NCBI RefSeq assembly: GCF_002368395.1 | Contig: NZ_AP018254.1 | Span: 2,542,001 to 2,606,000, forward strand | Length of the DNA: 64,000 nucleotides | Origin: Calothrix sp. NIES-3974 | GTDB lineage: Bacteria > Cyanobacteriota > Cyanobacteriia > Cyanobacteriales > Nostocaceae | Direction: 5' to 3' | In this document: in pieces, positions 46,568-55,689 of the stretch | Layout: each line of letters opens with the position of its first letter | Numbering within the stretch: position 1 is the stretch's first letter | The notes under the pieces: generated by a model | Database searches by the model: none | What the model saw: only the letters and a program-made list of their open reading frames with translations | Told to the model about the DNA's origin: nothing | Made by a program: the position numbers and the translations under genes

Positions 46568-47263
46568 ATGTTATTTCGTCAGTTATTTGATTATGAAAGT
46601 TACACCTATACCTATTTAATTGCAGATTTAAACACCAAAGAAGCTGCCTTGGTTGATCCGGTAATTGAACAGGTGGAGAGAGATTACAAATTATTGCAAG
46701 AATTGGGATTAACGCTGAAATATTGCATCGAAACCCATGTTCATGCAGACCACATTACAGGGACAGGGAAACTGCGGGAGTTAACAGGTTGTGAGGGGAT
46801 TGTTCCAGAAAATGCGAATGTGGACTGTGCAAGCAGGTTAATCAAGGACGGGGAAATCTTAAAAGTAGGGGAAATAGAGATAAAAGCGATCGCAACACCG
46901 GGACACACAGACAGTCACATGGCCTATTTAGTCAACCAAGATAGAGTCCTCACAGGAGATGCTTTATTCATTCGCGGTTGTGGACGGACTGATTTTCAGA
47001 GTGGGGATGCAGGAACACTATACGATTCGGTGACACAGAAACTATTCTCCCTCCCAGAGGATACTTTAGTCTATCCTGGTCATGATTATCGCGGACACAG
47101 TGTTTCCGAAATTGGGGAAGAAAAGCGCTGCAATCCTCGCTTTATTGATAGGACACGGGAGCAATTTATTGAATTTATGGGTAATCTGAACCTACCTGAT
47201 CCCAAGAAAATGATGGAAGCAGTACCAGCTAACCAGCAGTGTGGCAATGCAGTCGCAGCTTAA
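46568..47263 (+). CDS. Persulfide dioxygenase, ETHE1-like metallo-beta-lactamase fold
   Basis: About 231 residues from the ATG at 46568, with GAGGAGG 7 bases upstream; an in-frame ATG at 46514 is less likely. Iron ligands are in THVHADHITG, GHTDSHMAY, TGDALFIRGCGRTD and YPGHDYRG, the full set of the ETHE1 group; RGCGRTDFQ is the persulfide dioxygenase mark. It oxidises glutathione persulfide to sulfite, the second step after SQR. Next to a rhodanese gene downstream. Confidence 0.9.
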   Translation: MLFRQLFDYESYTYTYLIADLNTKEAALVDPVIEQVERDYKLLQELGLTLKYCIETHVHADHITGTGKLRELTGCEGIVPENANVDCASRLIKDGEILKVGEIEIKAIATPGHTDSHMAYLVNQDRVLTGDALFIRGCGRTDFQSGDAGTLYDSVTQKLFSLPEDTLVYPGHDYRGHSVSEIGEEKRCNPRFIDRTREQFIEFMGNLNLPDPKKMMEAVPANQQCGNAVAA

Positions 47264-47416
47264 ATTAGAAAGTCGGTGTTGGTAATCTGCAAGATGAATC
47301 AAGATGGTTGCATCGGGGTTTCAAGCTTAATTCATGAGTGAATTTACCAACGCCAGAAAATTTATATTTCTGCAAAAACAGACAAAATTACTAGTGGAAA
47401 AAAGGATTTAACAACT

Positions 47417-47959
47417 ATGTCTCAACAAATCATGGGCGATCGCCTGAAAACAATTGACCCATACACCCTCAAAGAGCAATTAGAAAAGGAAGCTGTAATT
47501 TTGGTAGATGTGCGTGAACCTAGTGAACACGCAGGTGAAAAGATACCTGGTTCCCTACTTATGCCTTTATCTAGTTTTGAACCAGCGCGAGTACCGATGG
47601 ATAAGAATAAACCCACAGTTTTGTACTGTCGCACAGGTAATCGTTCTGCTCAAGCAGCTCAAAAACTATTTGCAGCAGGAGTTAGTGAAGTAACTCACCT
47701 AGAAGGTGGATTATCTGCTTGGATTCAAAGCGGTTGTCCCACCCAAGTAAATAAAAATGCTCCTATTAGCATTATGCGACAGGTGCAAATTGTTGCAGGT
47801 TCCCTGGTGGTATTAGGAACAGTTTTGGGAGCTTTTGTTTCCCCTTGGTTCTTAATTTTAAGTGGATTTATCGGTTCCGGATTGGTATTTGCAGGGATTA
47901 CTGATACTTGTGCTTTGGGTATGTTATTAGCGAAAATGCCCTGGAATCAACGTTTTTAA
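47417..47959 (+). CDS. Rhodanese with C-terminal DUF2892 membrane part
   Basis: 180 residues. The rhodanese domain (about 10-110) has VDVREPSEHAGEKIPGSLLMP and the catalytic loop LYCRTGNRSAQAA with the sulfur-carrying Cys present. Residues about 120-180 are two membrane helices with the motif ITDTCALGMLLAKMPWN of DUF2892. It probably moves sulfane sulfur at the membrane, passing it between SQR products and the dioxygenase. Same direction as the persulfide dioxygenase, 153 bases downstream. Confidence 0.9.
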   Translation: MSQQIMGDRLKTIDPYTLKEQLEKEAVILVDVREPSEHAGEKIPGSLLMPLSSFEPARVPMDKNKPTVLYCRTGNRSAQAAQKLFAAGVSEVTHLEGGLSAWIQSGCPTQVNKNAPISIMRQVQIVAGSLVVLGTVLGAFVSPWFLILSGFIGSGLVFAGITDTCALGMLLAKMPWNQRF

Positions 47960-48545
47960 TTCGTAATTCGTAATGCGTAATTCGTAATGCGTAATTCTTA
48001 ATTCGTAATAGCCTGCGGCAACGCTTCGCGTACGTAATTCGTAATTATTCTTGATTTGTGATTCCTAATACTTGCTATGCGGGAAGCACGCTACGTAATA
48101 GCTTAGGGAAGGAACCGCACCTACGTAATTAAACATTAAAAAGGGTTTGATTCTGGATTTCTCACGAGTAAGTTGTAAGCCTTGAGTAACGGATTGATTT
48201 TCCTTCTACTCCCTACTCCCTTACAGACGACCCGTCGGGTTGTCTCTACTCCCTATTACCTGTGAGTTTTAGGGTTTTGCGAGAAATGCAGGTGATTCCT
48301 TGCTTAAATAAACAATCCTGTTTCAGGTGATGTTTAACCTAACTCATAATTATTAATTCGTAATAGCCGACAACAGCACCTACATAATTACAAATTACGT
48401 AGACGCGCAGCGGCTTGCCGCAAGCTATTACAAATTACGAATTACAAATTACTAATTATCAATTACGAATTACGTACGCGAAGCGTTGCCGCAGGCTATT
48501 ACGAATTACGAATTACAAATTACAAATTACAAATTACACCCTATT
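47960..48545. repeat. Repeat-filled spacer
   Basis: Tandem variants of TAATTCGTAATGCG and ATTACGAATTAC run at 47957-48060 and 48350-48540, with TAGCCTGCGGCAACGCTTCG words. Between them is a copy of element A at about 48156-48289 (GGATTTCTCACGAG to GCGAGAAATGC) that contains a GAGACG-family palindrome variant (ACAGACGACCCGTCGGGTTG plus TCTC), an insert absent from shorter copies. No gene. Confidence 0.7.
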
Positions 48546-48559
48546 TTGAGGAACAATTA

Positions 48560-49342
48560 ATGTTAATAAATCTCCTGGGACACCTGCTAGCGGTTTGTAT
48601 TGGTATCAGCTTGGGTTTAATTGGAGGGGGTGGGTCAATCTTAGCAGCACCCGTTCTCATTTACGTAATGTCTGTACCTTCTAAGTCTGCTTTTGCAATG
48701 ACATTGGTGATTGTAGGGGTTGCGAGTGTGATTGGTGCTATTCCCCATTGGCAACAGGGAAATGTTAACTTGAACACTGTTGCTCTGTTTTCACCAGCTT
48801 CGATGCTGGGAGCTTATCTCGGAGCAAAGTTAGCATCCCAACCTTTTGTTTCACCCACATTGCAACTGGTGACCTTTGGAGTGATGATGCTTATAGCGTC
48901 GGTGGCAATGATTCGCAAGGGGAATAATCAGAGCAAAGATGCTGCGGAAAAAGACGAATCTCACCATCTGCATTCGCTCCTTCCCCCCTGGTTGGCAATT
49001 GCTTTAGAAGGATTGGTTGTTGGTGTGATTACTGGTTTTATCGGTATTGGGGGTGGCTTTTTGGTAATTCCAGCATTGGTACTGTTGGGAAAAACACCGA
49101 TGAAGGAAGCGGTGGGAACTTCCCTAATTATCTTGGCATTAAAGTCTGTGACAGGATTTGCTGGATACCTATCTGGAAATATTCCCATTCTGTGGGATTT
49201 ATTAGTTTCCTTCACTGTTGCTGCAAGTGGTGGAATCTTGATTGGAGCGTATTTAAATCGATTTGTCAGTGCAAAGCAGTTGGAAAAGGGATTTGGTTAT
49301 TTTGTCTTAGCTGTTGCAATTTTCGTGTTAATCAAACGGTAA
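48560..49342 (+). CDS. TauE/SafE family sulfite/anion exporter
   Basis: 260 residues with about eight membrane helices in two repeated halves. Each half begins with a Gly-rich signature: GISLGLIGGGGSILAAPVL near residue 16 and GFIGIGGGFLVIPALVLLG near residue 165. A His-rich cytoplasmic loop (DESHHLHSLLPP) separates them. TauE/SafE proteins export sulfite or sulfoacetate. Its place at the end of the SQR, dioxygenase, rhodanese series fits sulfite export. Start ATG at 48560 with GAGG upstream. Confidence 0.87.
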   Translation: MLINLLGHLLAVCIGISLGLIGGGGSILAAPVLIYVMSVPSKSAFAMTLVIVGVASVIGAIPHWQQGNVNLNTVALFSPASMLGAYLGAKLASQPFVSPTLQLVTFGVMMLIASVAMIRKGNNQSKDAAEKDESHHLHSLLPPWLAIALEGLVVGVITGFIGIGGGFLVIPALVLLGKTPMKEAVGTSLIILALKSVTGFAGYLSGNIPILWDLLVSFTVAASGGILIGAYLNRFVSAKQLEKGFGYFVLAVAIFVLIKR

Positions 49343-49498
49343 GTAATAAGTATACAGCAGTCCGAGCGGGATTTGTGAAATCTTGGATGTAGGGTTGTTA
49401 ACGGTTGACAGTTAACGGTTAACAGTCACCAGTCATCACTCAACAGCACGCTATTTTTCACGACTTGAATCGGATTGCTGTACTATGGAAAGCCTTCT

Positions 49499-49891
49499 TT
49501 ATTTTGGCGAAGGTATTGAGTTGGAAAGCTCTTTAATCCAAGTAATAATAACATTCATCAACTTACCTGACTTAACCATGTATGGTTGACCTAACAACAT
49601 CATTCGCTTTGCTTTTTCCCTCTCTCCCATTTCTGCAAGCATAGCTACTTCAGCTGCAACCTGATGAAAATCAGCATGAGCGATGACAACCTGCTGGTAA
49701 TATTCTGATTGATGGAAATTTCCTGAGATTTCTGAAGAATATAACCATTTACCAAATTCGCACAAATTATCTTCTCTGATTACGGCAACAGGTGAATCGA
49801 GAATTCCATTATCTATAGCTTTTTTGAGCCTATCTTTCCAGACTGCATGGCTGGATAAGGCTCGAAATAGCATTTCCTTCATGTCTTTCAT
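49499..49891 (-). CDS. CZB-domain protein (zinc-binding chemoreceptor-type)
   Basis: 130 residues forming one CZB domain: SSHAVWKDRLKKAIDNG, the Cys in DNLCEFGKWLYS and the HADFHQVAAEV pair. The His-Cys-His-His set binds zinc, and in diguanylate cyclases and chemoreceptors the Cys can sense oxidants such as hypochlorous acid. As a free-standing domain here it probably partners another signalling protein, which is not in the window. Its place next to the sulfide genes may or may not be meaningful. Confidence 0.8.
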   Translation of the reverse strand: MKDMKEMLFRALSSHAVWKDRLKKAIDNGILDSPVAVIREDNLCEFGKWLYSSEISGNFHQSEYYQQVVIAHADFHQVAAEVAMLAEMGEREKAKRMMLLGQPYMVKSGKLMNVIITWIKELSNSIPSPK

Positions 49892-50073
49892 AAGGGAACA
49901 AAATATTATGTAAGCCGGAATGAGATTCTTGAGATTCTAACGAGAATTGAGAAAAAATAACCCTATTATGGCTGAATAATTCATTTTAAACAATCAAATA
50001 ATAACTAAAAAGCCACACAATAAAAGTTATCTGTAAAACAATCCCATTGACAGGAAAATCCCATCCCTAGTAA

Positions 50074-50235
50074 GTAGGTGGGTGGTAAAAATTGTCATTG
50101 AGATCAGAGAGTAGGGAGAGACGCGTTAGCGTTCAGCTCCTCTGAAAGAGGCTATATCGCGTCTGTACGGGAGTAAGCCTTTGAGCCAAATGATTCGGTT
50201 ACGTTGCGGTTTTATATTTAATTGCACCTACCTAC
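50074..50235 (-). repeat. MITE-like element B, copy 3 (complete, with an insert)
   Basis: 162 bp, reversed relative to copy 2. Left end GTAGGTGGGTGG, right end CACCTACCTAC. The GACGCG...CGCGTC palindrome is interrupted by about 27 bases that include GCTCCTCTGAAAGAGGC, a separate repeat word. This shows one repeat nesting in another. Confidence 0.7.
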
Positions 50236-50429
50236 TTCGCATGGTAATTTGGGTTTGTAGAAGCGGAATCCATATCCCATTGTCGAGCGATCGCATTTAT
50301 CATTATGATTATGATATTGATGATATTGCTGGGAAAATTGCCGTAGGCAATTTGTGGTTAAGCTGGTAAGTGTAAATATATTGAATTTCATTCCTGATTT
50401 GTTGTATGGTGTTTTTAGATTTATGTTTG
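50236..50429. other. Spacer without a recognised gene
   Basis: AT-rich sequence. A short plus-strand frame (60 codons) begins inside element B and has no family mark. A GCCGTAGGCAATTTG word recurs from repeat sequences elsewhere. Confidence 0.4.
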
Positions 50430-50625
50430 GCAGATCGAAGCGGAGTCAAAAACCTGGGGGTTCTGCCAAAATCGCTGGGACCTAGACAATTCAATAGTTA
50501 CAGCGTTTTGTGATTCTGAGCAGTTAGCAATTACTATCAATAAGTGGGGCTGAAATCACCCTATTTTTGAGGTCTGCCAAAATCGTTGATGGGATACTTA
50601 TTTTATAAGGGTTTCAGATGGCGGT
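50430..50625 (+). promoter_or_regulatory. CRISPR leader
   Basis: The 195 bases before the first repeat contain GGCAGATCGAAGCGGAGTC, CCTGGGGGTTCTGCC, GACAATTCAATAG and TGAGGTCTGCC, matching my recollection of type III-associated leaders in Nostoc-type genomes. A TCTGCCAAAATCG word occurs twice (50464 and 50572). Orientation is toward the array, so transcription is on the plus strand. Confidence 0.65.
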
Positions 50626-50806
50626 CTTGAAATTAACTATTTCCCCGCAAGGAGACTGAAACTCAAGCCTAAAGACAGGATTGAAGATTATAAACCACTT
50701 GAAATTAACTATTTCCCCGCAAGGGGACTGAAACTGTGGGGAAGATTCCGTAGGAGAGCTTTGCTAAATCTTGAAAATAACTATTTCCCCGCAAGGCGAC
50801 TGAAAC
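50626..50806 (+). CRISPR. Three-repeat CRISPR array
   Basis: Three 37-base repeats (50626-50662, 50698-50734, 50770-50806) with two spacers of exactly 35 bases each. Core TTTCCCCGCAAGGGGACTG, preceded by TTGAAATTAACTA and followed by AAAC. Only the middle repeat has a perfect CCCC/GGGG stem; repeat 1 reads GGAG and repeat 3 GGCG, and repeat 3 also has a change in its 5' part. It resembles type III repeats in cyanobacteria. No cas genes are within 20 kb. The cas6 at 21.3 kb could process it. Confidence 0.9.
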
Positions 50807-51337
50807 CAACTACAAACAAAAAAGTGATAATTAATTATTGGCGCTGTGCGATCGCATAAAGTTGGGTAAGGACATACTACTAAGATTTGACTTACAAACT
50901 CCGATAGTTCTGTCATTCTGTCATGCGATCGCAAAAATATTTTGCAAACAATCCGGATCTGTATCTTTCCTCGACGGATAACAAGACTATAGATGCACCC
51001 TAATTCATCGTTATCCCCAGGTAACACTGGGGACTTTATTTTATTCATGGTGAGTAGCCTATATTACCCGCATTTTGGGAATAGGGAGTAGAAGATTAAT
51101 CCGTTACTCAAGGCTTACAACTTACTCGTGAGAAATCCCGGATTTACTAGTTGCAGGATATGAAAGTATTTTTCTTTGATTCCCTATTCCCCACTCCCTC
51201 TACATTTATGAAAGTAGTTTTCTCCGATTCCCCACTCCCTACTCCCTCTACATTTATGAAAGTAGTTTTCTCCGATTCCCTACTCCCCACTCCCCACACT
51301 ATTTACAAGTGGGATACCTGTGTCTGATGTGGTTTAA
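50807..51337. repeat. Spacer with element A fragment and 48-base tandem repeats
   Basis: A partial element A copy lies at about 51071-51139 (GGGAGTAG ... CTCGTGAGAAATCC). At about 51161-51300 a unit of about 48 bases (ATGAAAGTAGTTTTCTCCG, then ATTCCCCACTCCC, then a CTCTACATTT link) repeats almost three times. No gene was found. Confidence 0.6.
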
Positions 51338-51865
51338 TTAGGAACCAATACTTGCTTGGGTTAATTGAGCGAGTTTATCAGTAAAAATTTCCACTGACAT
51401 ATTTTCATCTTCCCGTGTCAATAGAGAACGTTTCACTTGTCCAATATATAAGGGAACGGAAACACCTGGTTCCGGATGTAAGACTACACGAGCGCGAATT
51501 GTTAACTGATTGTCTCCACCGATACCGGAACGTCCATAGGAATATAAATTGCTTGCTGCTTGACGTAGGGTTGCATCGAGTTGACTATTGGTAATGGTGA
51601 GGGGAACGGTAATTACCGCTTGGTTGGAACCGTTATCGTATACTAGGTTATAGCGAGTTGCACCGGGAATAACAGTACGGGTGATGGGTGCTAGGGAAAG
51701 GGAAAATAAACCTGCTGTCAATACCAGCATAAATCCCGTTGTTCCCACTAATCTAAATCTGATACCCCATTTCAATATAAAGCCCAGGATGGTAATTACT
51801 GCCAAGAAAATTGTTCCGATACCCATCCATTGAGCGTATTTTAAAAAATCATCTGGAGTAAACAT
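51338..51865 (-). CDS. ycf51: Ycf51 family protein (DUF2518)
   Basis: 175 residues with two N-terminal membrane helices (MGIGTIFLAVITILGF and FMLVLTAGLFSLSLAP) flanking KWGIRFRLVGTTG, which is the Ycf51 mark. The soluble C-terminal domain follows. Conserved in cyanobacteria and some plastid genomes; the role is unknown. Start ATG at 51863-51865. Confidence 0.85.
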   Translation of the reverse strand: MFTPDDFLKYAQWMGIGTIFLAVITILGFILKWGIRFRLVGTTGFMLVLTAGLFSLSLAPITRTVIPGATRYNLVYDNGSNQAVITVPLTITNSQLDATLRQAASNLYSYGRSGIGGDNQLTIRARVVLHPEPGVSVPLYIGQVKRSLLTREDENMSVEIFTDKLAQLTQASIGS

Positions 51866-52092
51866 AGTTTGTCGCTACCCGGTATGTCAATTTATTTTTC
51901 AGGATTGATTATGATTATTTTACCGGGGTTGGGTGTGAAATTGTCACTGTCAGTAAGGTAGATAGATAGTCAGTAAGGTAGATAGATAAATGGTCTGGAT
52001 ATTTCCGCTAACTTGTACTAGTCTATCTCCCGATTCTCTACTCCCTGTATAGGCGACCCGACGGGTGGTCTCTACTCCCAAAAAACGGCTTT

Positions 52093-53319
52093 TCAAACAC
52101 CCTCTAAGATAGCTGATAATACCGACTTGGGTGATAGTTTATCCTTAAACCAGACAATCCTAGCGGGTACATCCTGAATTTTCACCCCGACTTTATCTAA
52201 ATTCAAACGTTCGGATATGGCTAGTATCAAGTTATCACATTCCGAACGGCGTACCTGGGCAAATTTTTTCTGGAGGTATTCCGGTCGCCAATAACCGACT
52301 ATTTCGAGTAAAAAGGTTCTACCGTCGGGATGAACCAGACGAAAGTCGGGAATCATGACGCTTCCTGGTATGGGAATTAAATCTACTTCCCTCTCTAAAA
52401 TCCATTCACTTTTGAGACTATCCCAACGCTCGGCAAAGGCAGCTTCTAGCATACTATCATAGGGTTTACCAGGGGGGTAATGGGTGACAAGTCCACAATC
52501 AGCCGAATTGAGGGTGTAGCGTCCTGGTTTCCAGTTACCGCTAAAGACATCACGAATTTGTAATTTTGCCGCTAAACTCCATTTACTAACATGTAGGATT
52601 GCCGGAATCATTTTCGCGATCGCCAGTCCATAACGGGTACTGGGGGTGAATAAGCTGGTTGGGCCATCAATGGTAATTGTAAATCCGTGGTCTGCGTCTC
52701 CTTCGATATAGGCCATTAATTGAAATAATTTTAAATAGCGAAATAATAATTTATACTGTCCTGGTACGTTCCGATGGGCATTAATAATTAATTGACTAGC
52801 TTTATAAAAGATTCCCTGGACTTGAGAGAGGTTATAACGATGTAGTATTGCTTCTGGTGTGGGAATCTCAAAGTTTGTGAGAATTCGATTTTCCGCGAGG
52901 TCAGCGTATAGTCCTTGTTTAACCTGTTCTGGTAATACTTCTTGTTGTAATTCCTGACTTAATTGGTCTGCTATTTGGATTAGGGTTGTTTGTCGAGATT
53001 CTAAACCAGGAGGTGATTTTGCTGCTTGGCGAAAAACTTTTTCCCTGAGCATTTGTGGTTCCAGGGGACTGACGATTTCAAAGGTGGAAAATCCACTTTT
53101 TAAAAGGTAGGCAATTCCCCGTTTAATCCGGTAATCGGTTGCTTCTCCTTCTAGTTCGATTAGTTGACGTTCAAGTTCTCCTTGGGTTCTACCAACATGG
53201 TTTTGAAAACAATCGATTAATTCACTTGTTAGTTGTAAATGATGTGCATCGATGGGTAAGCGTTTAGGGATGATTTGTTCGCCATTTTGACGATACATTA
53301 AGAGGTCTGTTGGTAACAT
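52093..53319 (-). CDS. DUF790 family nuclease, Bax1-like
   Basis: 408 residues, matching DUF790. The C-terminal domain carries VMIPDFRLVHPDG and FLLEIVGYWRPEYL, a PD-(D/E)XK-type site where the final Lys is replaced, typical of this family. In archaea the homologue Bax1 binds XPB helicase and cuts DNA at repair bubbles. No XPB-like helicase is adjacent here, so its partner, if any, lies elsewhere. Start ATG at 53317-53319. Confidence 0.82.
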   Translation of the reverse strand: MLPTDLLMYRQNGEQIIPKRLPIDAHHLQLTSELIDCFQNHVGRTQGELERQLIELEGEATDYRIKRGIAYLLKSGFSTFEIVSPLEPQMLREKVFRQAAKSPPGLESRQTTLIQIADQLSQELQQEVLPEQVKQGLYADLAENRILTNFEIPTPEAILHRYNLSQVQGIFYKASQLIINAHRNVPGQYKLLFRYLKLFQLMAYIEGDADHGFTITIDGPTSLFTPSTRYGLAIAKMIPAILHVSKWSLAAKLQIRDVFSGNWKPGRYTLNSADCGLVTHYPPGKPYDSMLEAAFAERWDSLKSEWILEREVDLIPIPGSVMIPDFRLVHPDGRTFLLEIVGYWRPEYLQKKFAQVRRSECDNLILAISERLNLDKVGVKIQDVPARIVWFKDKLSPKSVLSAILEGV

Positions 53320-53399
53320 TTTTCTTTTCCTTACCCCTTACGGGTTCGCCAGTTAACACACCCGCCTAACCTACTGACTCACCAAATTTTACCAAAAAG

Positions 53400-53716
53400 A
53401 TGGGTATAGAGCCGTCCTTCTAGGACGACGGCTTATATCTAGTGACTATGTTCTGCGTGGTCACTCAGTCAGCAAGAGCTACTACCTTGATTCACGAGGT
53501 TGGAACCTCCTAGGTTCCGCACCCACGCGGAGCATGGGTGCGAAGGAAATTACGAATTACGTAGCTAGCTTCCCGCGTAGCGGGTATTACAAATTACGAA
53601 TTATCTAGTGACTATGCTCTACGTGGTCACTTAGTCAGCAAGAGCTACTGCCTTGATTCACGAGGTCGGAACCTCGTAGGTTCCGCACCCACGCGGAGCA
53701 TGGGTGCGAGGGAAAA
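53400..53716 (+). repeat. Structured direct repeat pair
   Basis: Two copies (about 53438-53550 and 53604-53716, about 85-90 percent alike) of a 113-base unit rich in hairpins: GTGACT...GGTCAC, GGAACCTCCTAGGTTCC, and arms GCACCCA/TGGGTGC. An extra hairpin AGCCGTCC...GACGGCT stands just before copy 1. TACGAATTAC repeats fill the gap. A reversed relative lies at positions 65-116. The pattern suggests transposon-end or structured-RNA remnants. Confidence 0.6.
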
Positions 53717-53732
53717 CTTGGTTTTTGTTGAT

Positions 53733-53763
53733 GTGGAGACGTAGCATTGCTACGTCTCTACGG
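53733..53763. repeat. GAGACG-family palindrome
   Basis: GAGACGTAGCATTGCTACG plus TCTC, a near-perfect palindrome downstream of the ankyrin-GUN4 gene. It may terminate that minus-strand gene or simply be a dispersed repeat. Confidence 0.5.
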
Positions 53764-53800
53764 ATATACGATAATTTTGCTTGTATCCCATTACATCCGG

Positions 53801-55597
53801 TTACTTTTTCGATGCGGAACTATTCAATGCCGTTGTCACCCGTGCAAACAGTTGGGGTAGATAGGTATAAAATCTTCCATGTCGTAGGTGCATTGCATCC
53901 ACAGTACAGCTACCACAGTGGTGTCCAGGGGGAGGAACTGCTACCGACCGTACATCTGCATCTGCAACACCAGCCCAGGGTAGGTGTCCGACGGGTGCTT
54001 GTAACGAATAATTGAGTTCCGATTCATTTCGCCAGTCGCTGCTGATAAAGTCCTGTTCTCGGCGAGGAGTTGGAATTTTCCAACCAACGCGATCGCGAAA
54101 AGCGTTAACTGCTGCTTCATTATTTTTGGGATGGGCTGCGACTGCTTGTCGCCAAATCCTGGCTTGAACGCTAAATCCAAATCTGCCACCGCTAGCCTTT
54201 AACCAAGCTTGATCAATCTCTTGAATTAGATTTAGGGGTATGGTCTTAGGGTTGGGTCCGAAGGGGTCTTTTTGTGGTGATAGAAGACGACGGGTTTCTT
54301 GATCCGCAGCCTTCCAGTTTTTGGCACTGAGCAATTGCTGAAGTTTGGTGGTTGCTTTAGTTGTAGTTGTTCCACCACCGGGGGATTTTGTCACGGCAAT
54401 ATGTTGCTCTAACAAATTCACGATTTGGGTTTTATTTAATTGTCGAGCGAGGTCGAGGGCGGTTTTACCTTGCTTATCTTTGATGTCAACCCTGGCATTT
54501 TTACTGAGGAATAGTGTGACTAATTCTGGTCCAAAAGAACTTTGTTCCTCCAAGACGGCTTGGTGCAGAGGTGTTCTGCCTAAATTATCTTGAATATTTA
54601 AATCTGCATTGGCTGCCACCAGTAGTCGAGCTACTTCCAAGTTTACGTCAAATAAGGGGGTTCGACCTTGAGCATCCCGCAGGTTTACTTGGGCTTTGCG
54701 TGCGAGTAGCAATTTCACCAGATCAGGTCTAAAACGATGGACGTGGAGGGGTGTCTGTCCCTGACGATTGCGTAGATTCACGTTTACTCCCCGGTCGAGT
54801 AGCAGTTTTAACACTGCTGGTTCCAGGCTGTTAGAATGGATGACAGCCCCCTGACTGTTTTGGATGGTGAGATTTGCTCCTGCTTGGATGAGTAGTTTGG
54901 CCACTTCTGGATTTGCTGCTCCGTAGTGCAGTGGTGTCCAGTTTTGATTGCTACGAGCATTGATATCTGCACCACTACGAATCAACAACTGGGTAATATC
55001 TGCTTTCCCAGAATTGGCAGCAAAATGTAGCGGTGTCATTTGTTCTTTATTTCTGGCATTTACCTGAGCTCCCCGATCCAGCAAAAGTTTGATCACAGCA
55101 GCATTTTTTTGACCAAAAACGTTATGGAGGGGAGTATTACCGTCCTGGTTGCGGACATTTACCTTTGCTCCTCTATTGAGGAGTAATTGGGTGGTTTTTG
55201 TCGATGCTCCCACATAATGGAGGGGAGTATCTCCCTTACCGTCCCTTGCATTCACATTCACCCCTTGTTGAATTAAACGTTGAGCCAATGCTTCGTTGGT
55301 AGATAGCAAAAAGTTGAGGGGTAGCCACTTTTCGCCAAACATATTACAGGGTTGGTTTAAATCACCACCTTTGGCGATCGCTCTTTCTAATGCTACGTAT
55401 AAATCGGGAGTCCCATTCCCAAAGGGACCAAATTTTTCCGATAAGGTCTGACAAAAGGGAGAGACACTATTGGTGGTTTTTTTGGGTGTTTGGGATTCAA
55501 CAATACGTGGCATAATTACCACTGTACCGACAGTAGTCAGGGTAATTAGAAAAATTTTTGAGAGGAGATTAGGGGATAATTTATAATTAAGTTTCAT
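53801..55597 (-). CDS. Secreted ankyrin-repeat protein with C-terminal GUN4 domain
   Basis: About 598 residues from the ATG at 55597. A signal or anchor helix (IFLITLTTVGTVVIMP) leads to 9-10 ankyrin repeats (about residues 95-415), with the usual GDTPLHY or QTPLHV and LLLDRGANVN forms. After a Thr-rich linker comes a GUN4 domain: LQQLLSAKNWKAADQETRRLL, IDQAWLKASGGRFGFSVQARIW (quoted in part) and NYSLQAPVGHLPW. GUN4 binds porphyrins and activates Mg-chelatase in its free form; here the N-terminal anchor places it outside the cytoplasm or at a membrane, so its role is open. Confidence 0.87.
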   Translation of the reverse strand: MKLNYKLSPNLLSKIFLITLTTVGTVVIMPRIVESQTPKKTTNSVSPFCQTLSEKFGPFGNGTPDLYVALERAIAKGGDLNQPCNMFGEKWLPLNFLLSTNEALAQRLIQQGVNVNARDGKGDTPLHYVGASTKTTQLLLNRGAKVNVRNQDGNTPLHNVFGQKNAAVIKLLLDRGAQVNARNKEQMTPLHFAANSGKADITQLLIRSGADINARSNQNWTPLHYGAANPEVAKLLIQAGANLTIQNSQGAVIHSNSLEPAVLKLLLDRGVNVNLRNRQGQTPLHVHRFRPDLVKLLLARKAQVNLRDAQGRTPLFDVNLEVARLLVAANADLNIQDNLGRTPLHQAVLEEQSSFGPELVTLFLSKNARVDIKDKQGKTALDLARQLNKTQIVNLLEQHIAVTKSPGGGTTTTKATTKLQQLLSAKNWKAADQETRRLLSPQKDPFGPNPKTIPLNLIQEIDQAWLKASGGRFGFSVQARIWRQAVAAHPKNNEAAVNAFRDRVGWKIPTPRREQDFISSDWRNESELNYSLQAPVGHLPWAGVADADVRSVAVPPPGHHCGSCTVDAMHLRHGRFYTYLPQLFARVTTALNSSASKK

Positions 55598-55689
55598 CAC
55601 TATGTGTGATTTCCTTTTGTTTCGCAAAAATTTAGTAATTAATAATTATTGAGTGCAGCTATCCCTGACTCAAGCACAGGAGTTTTTCC

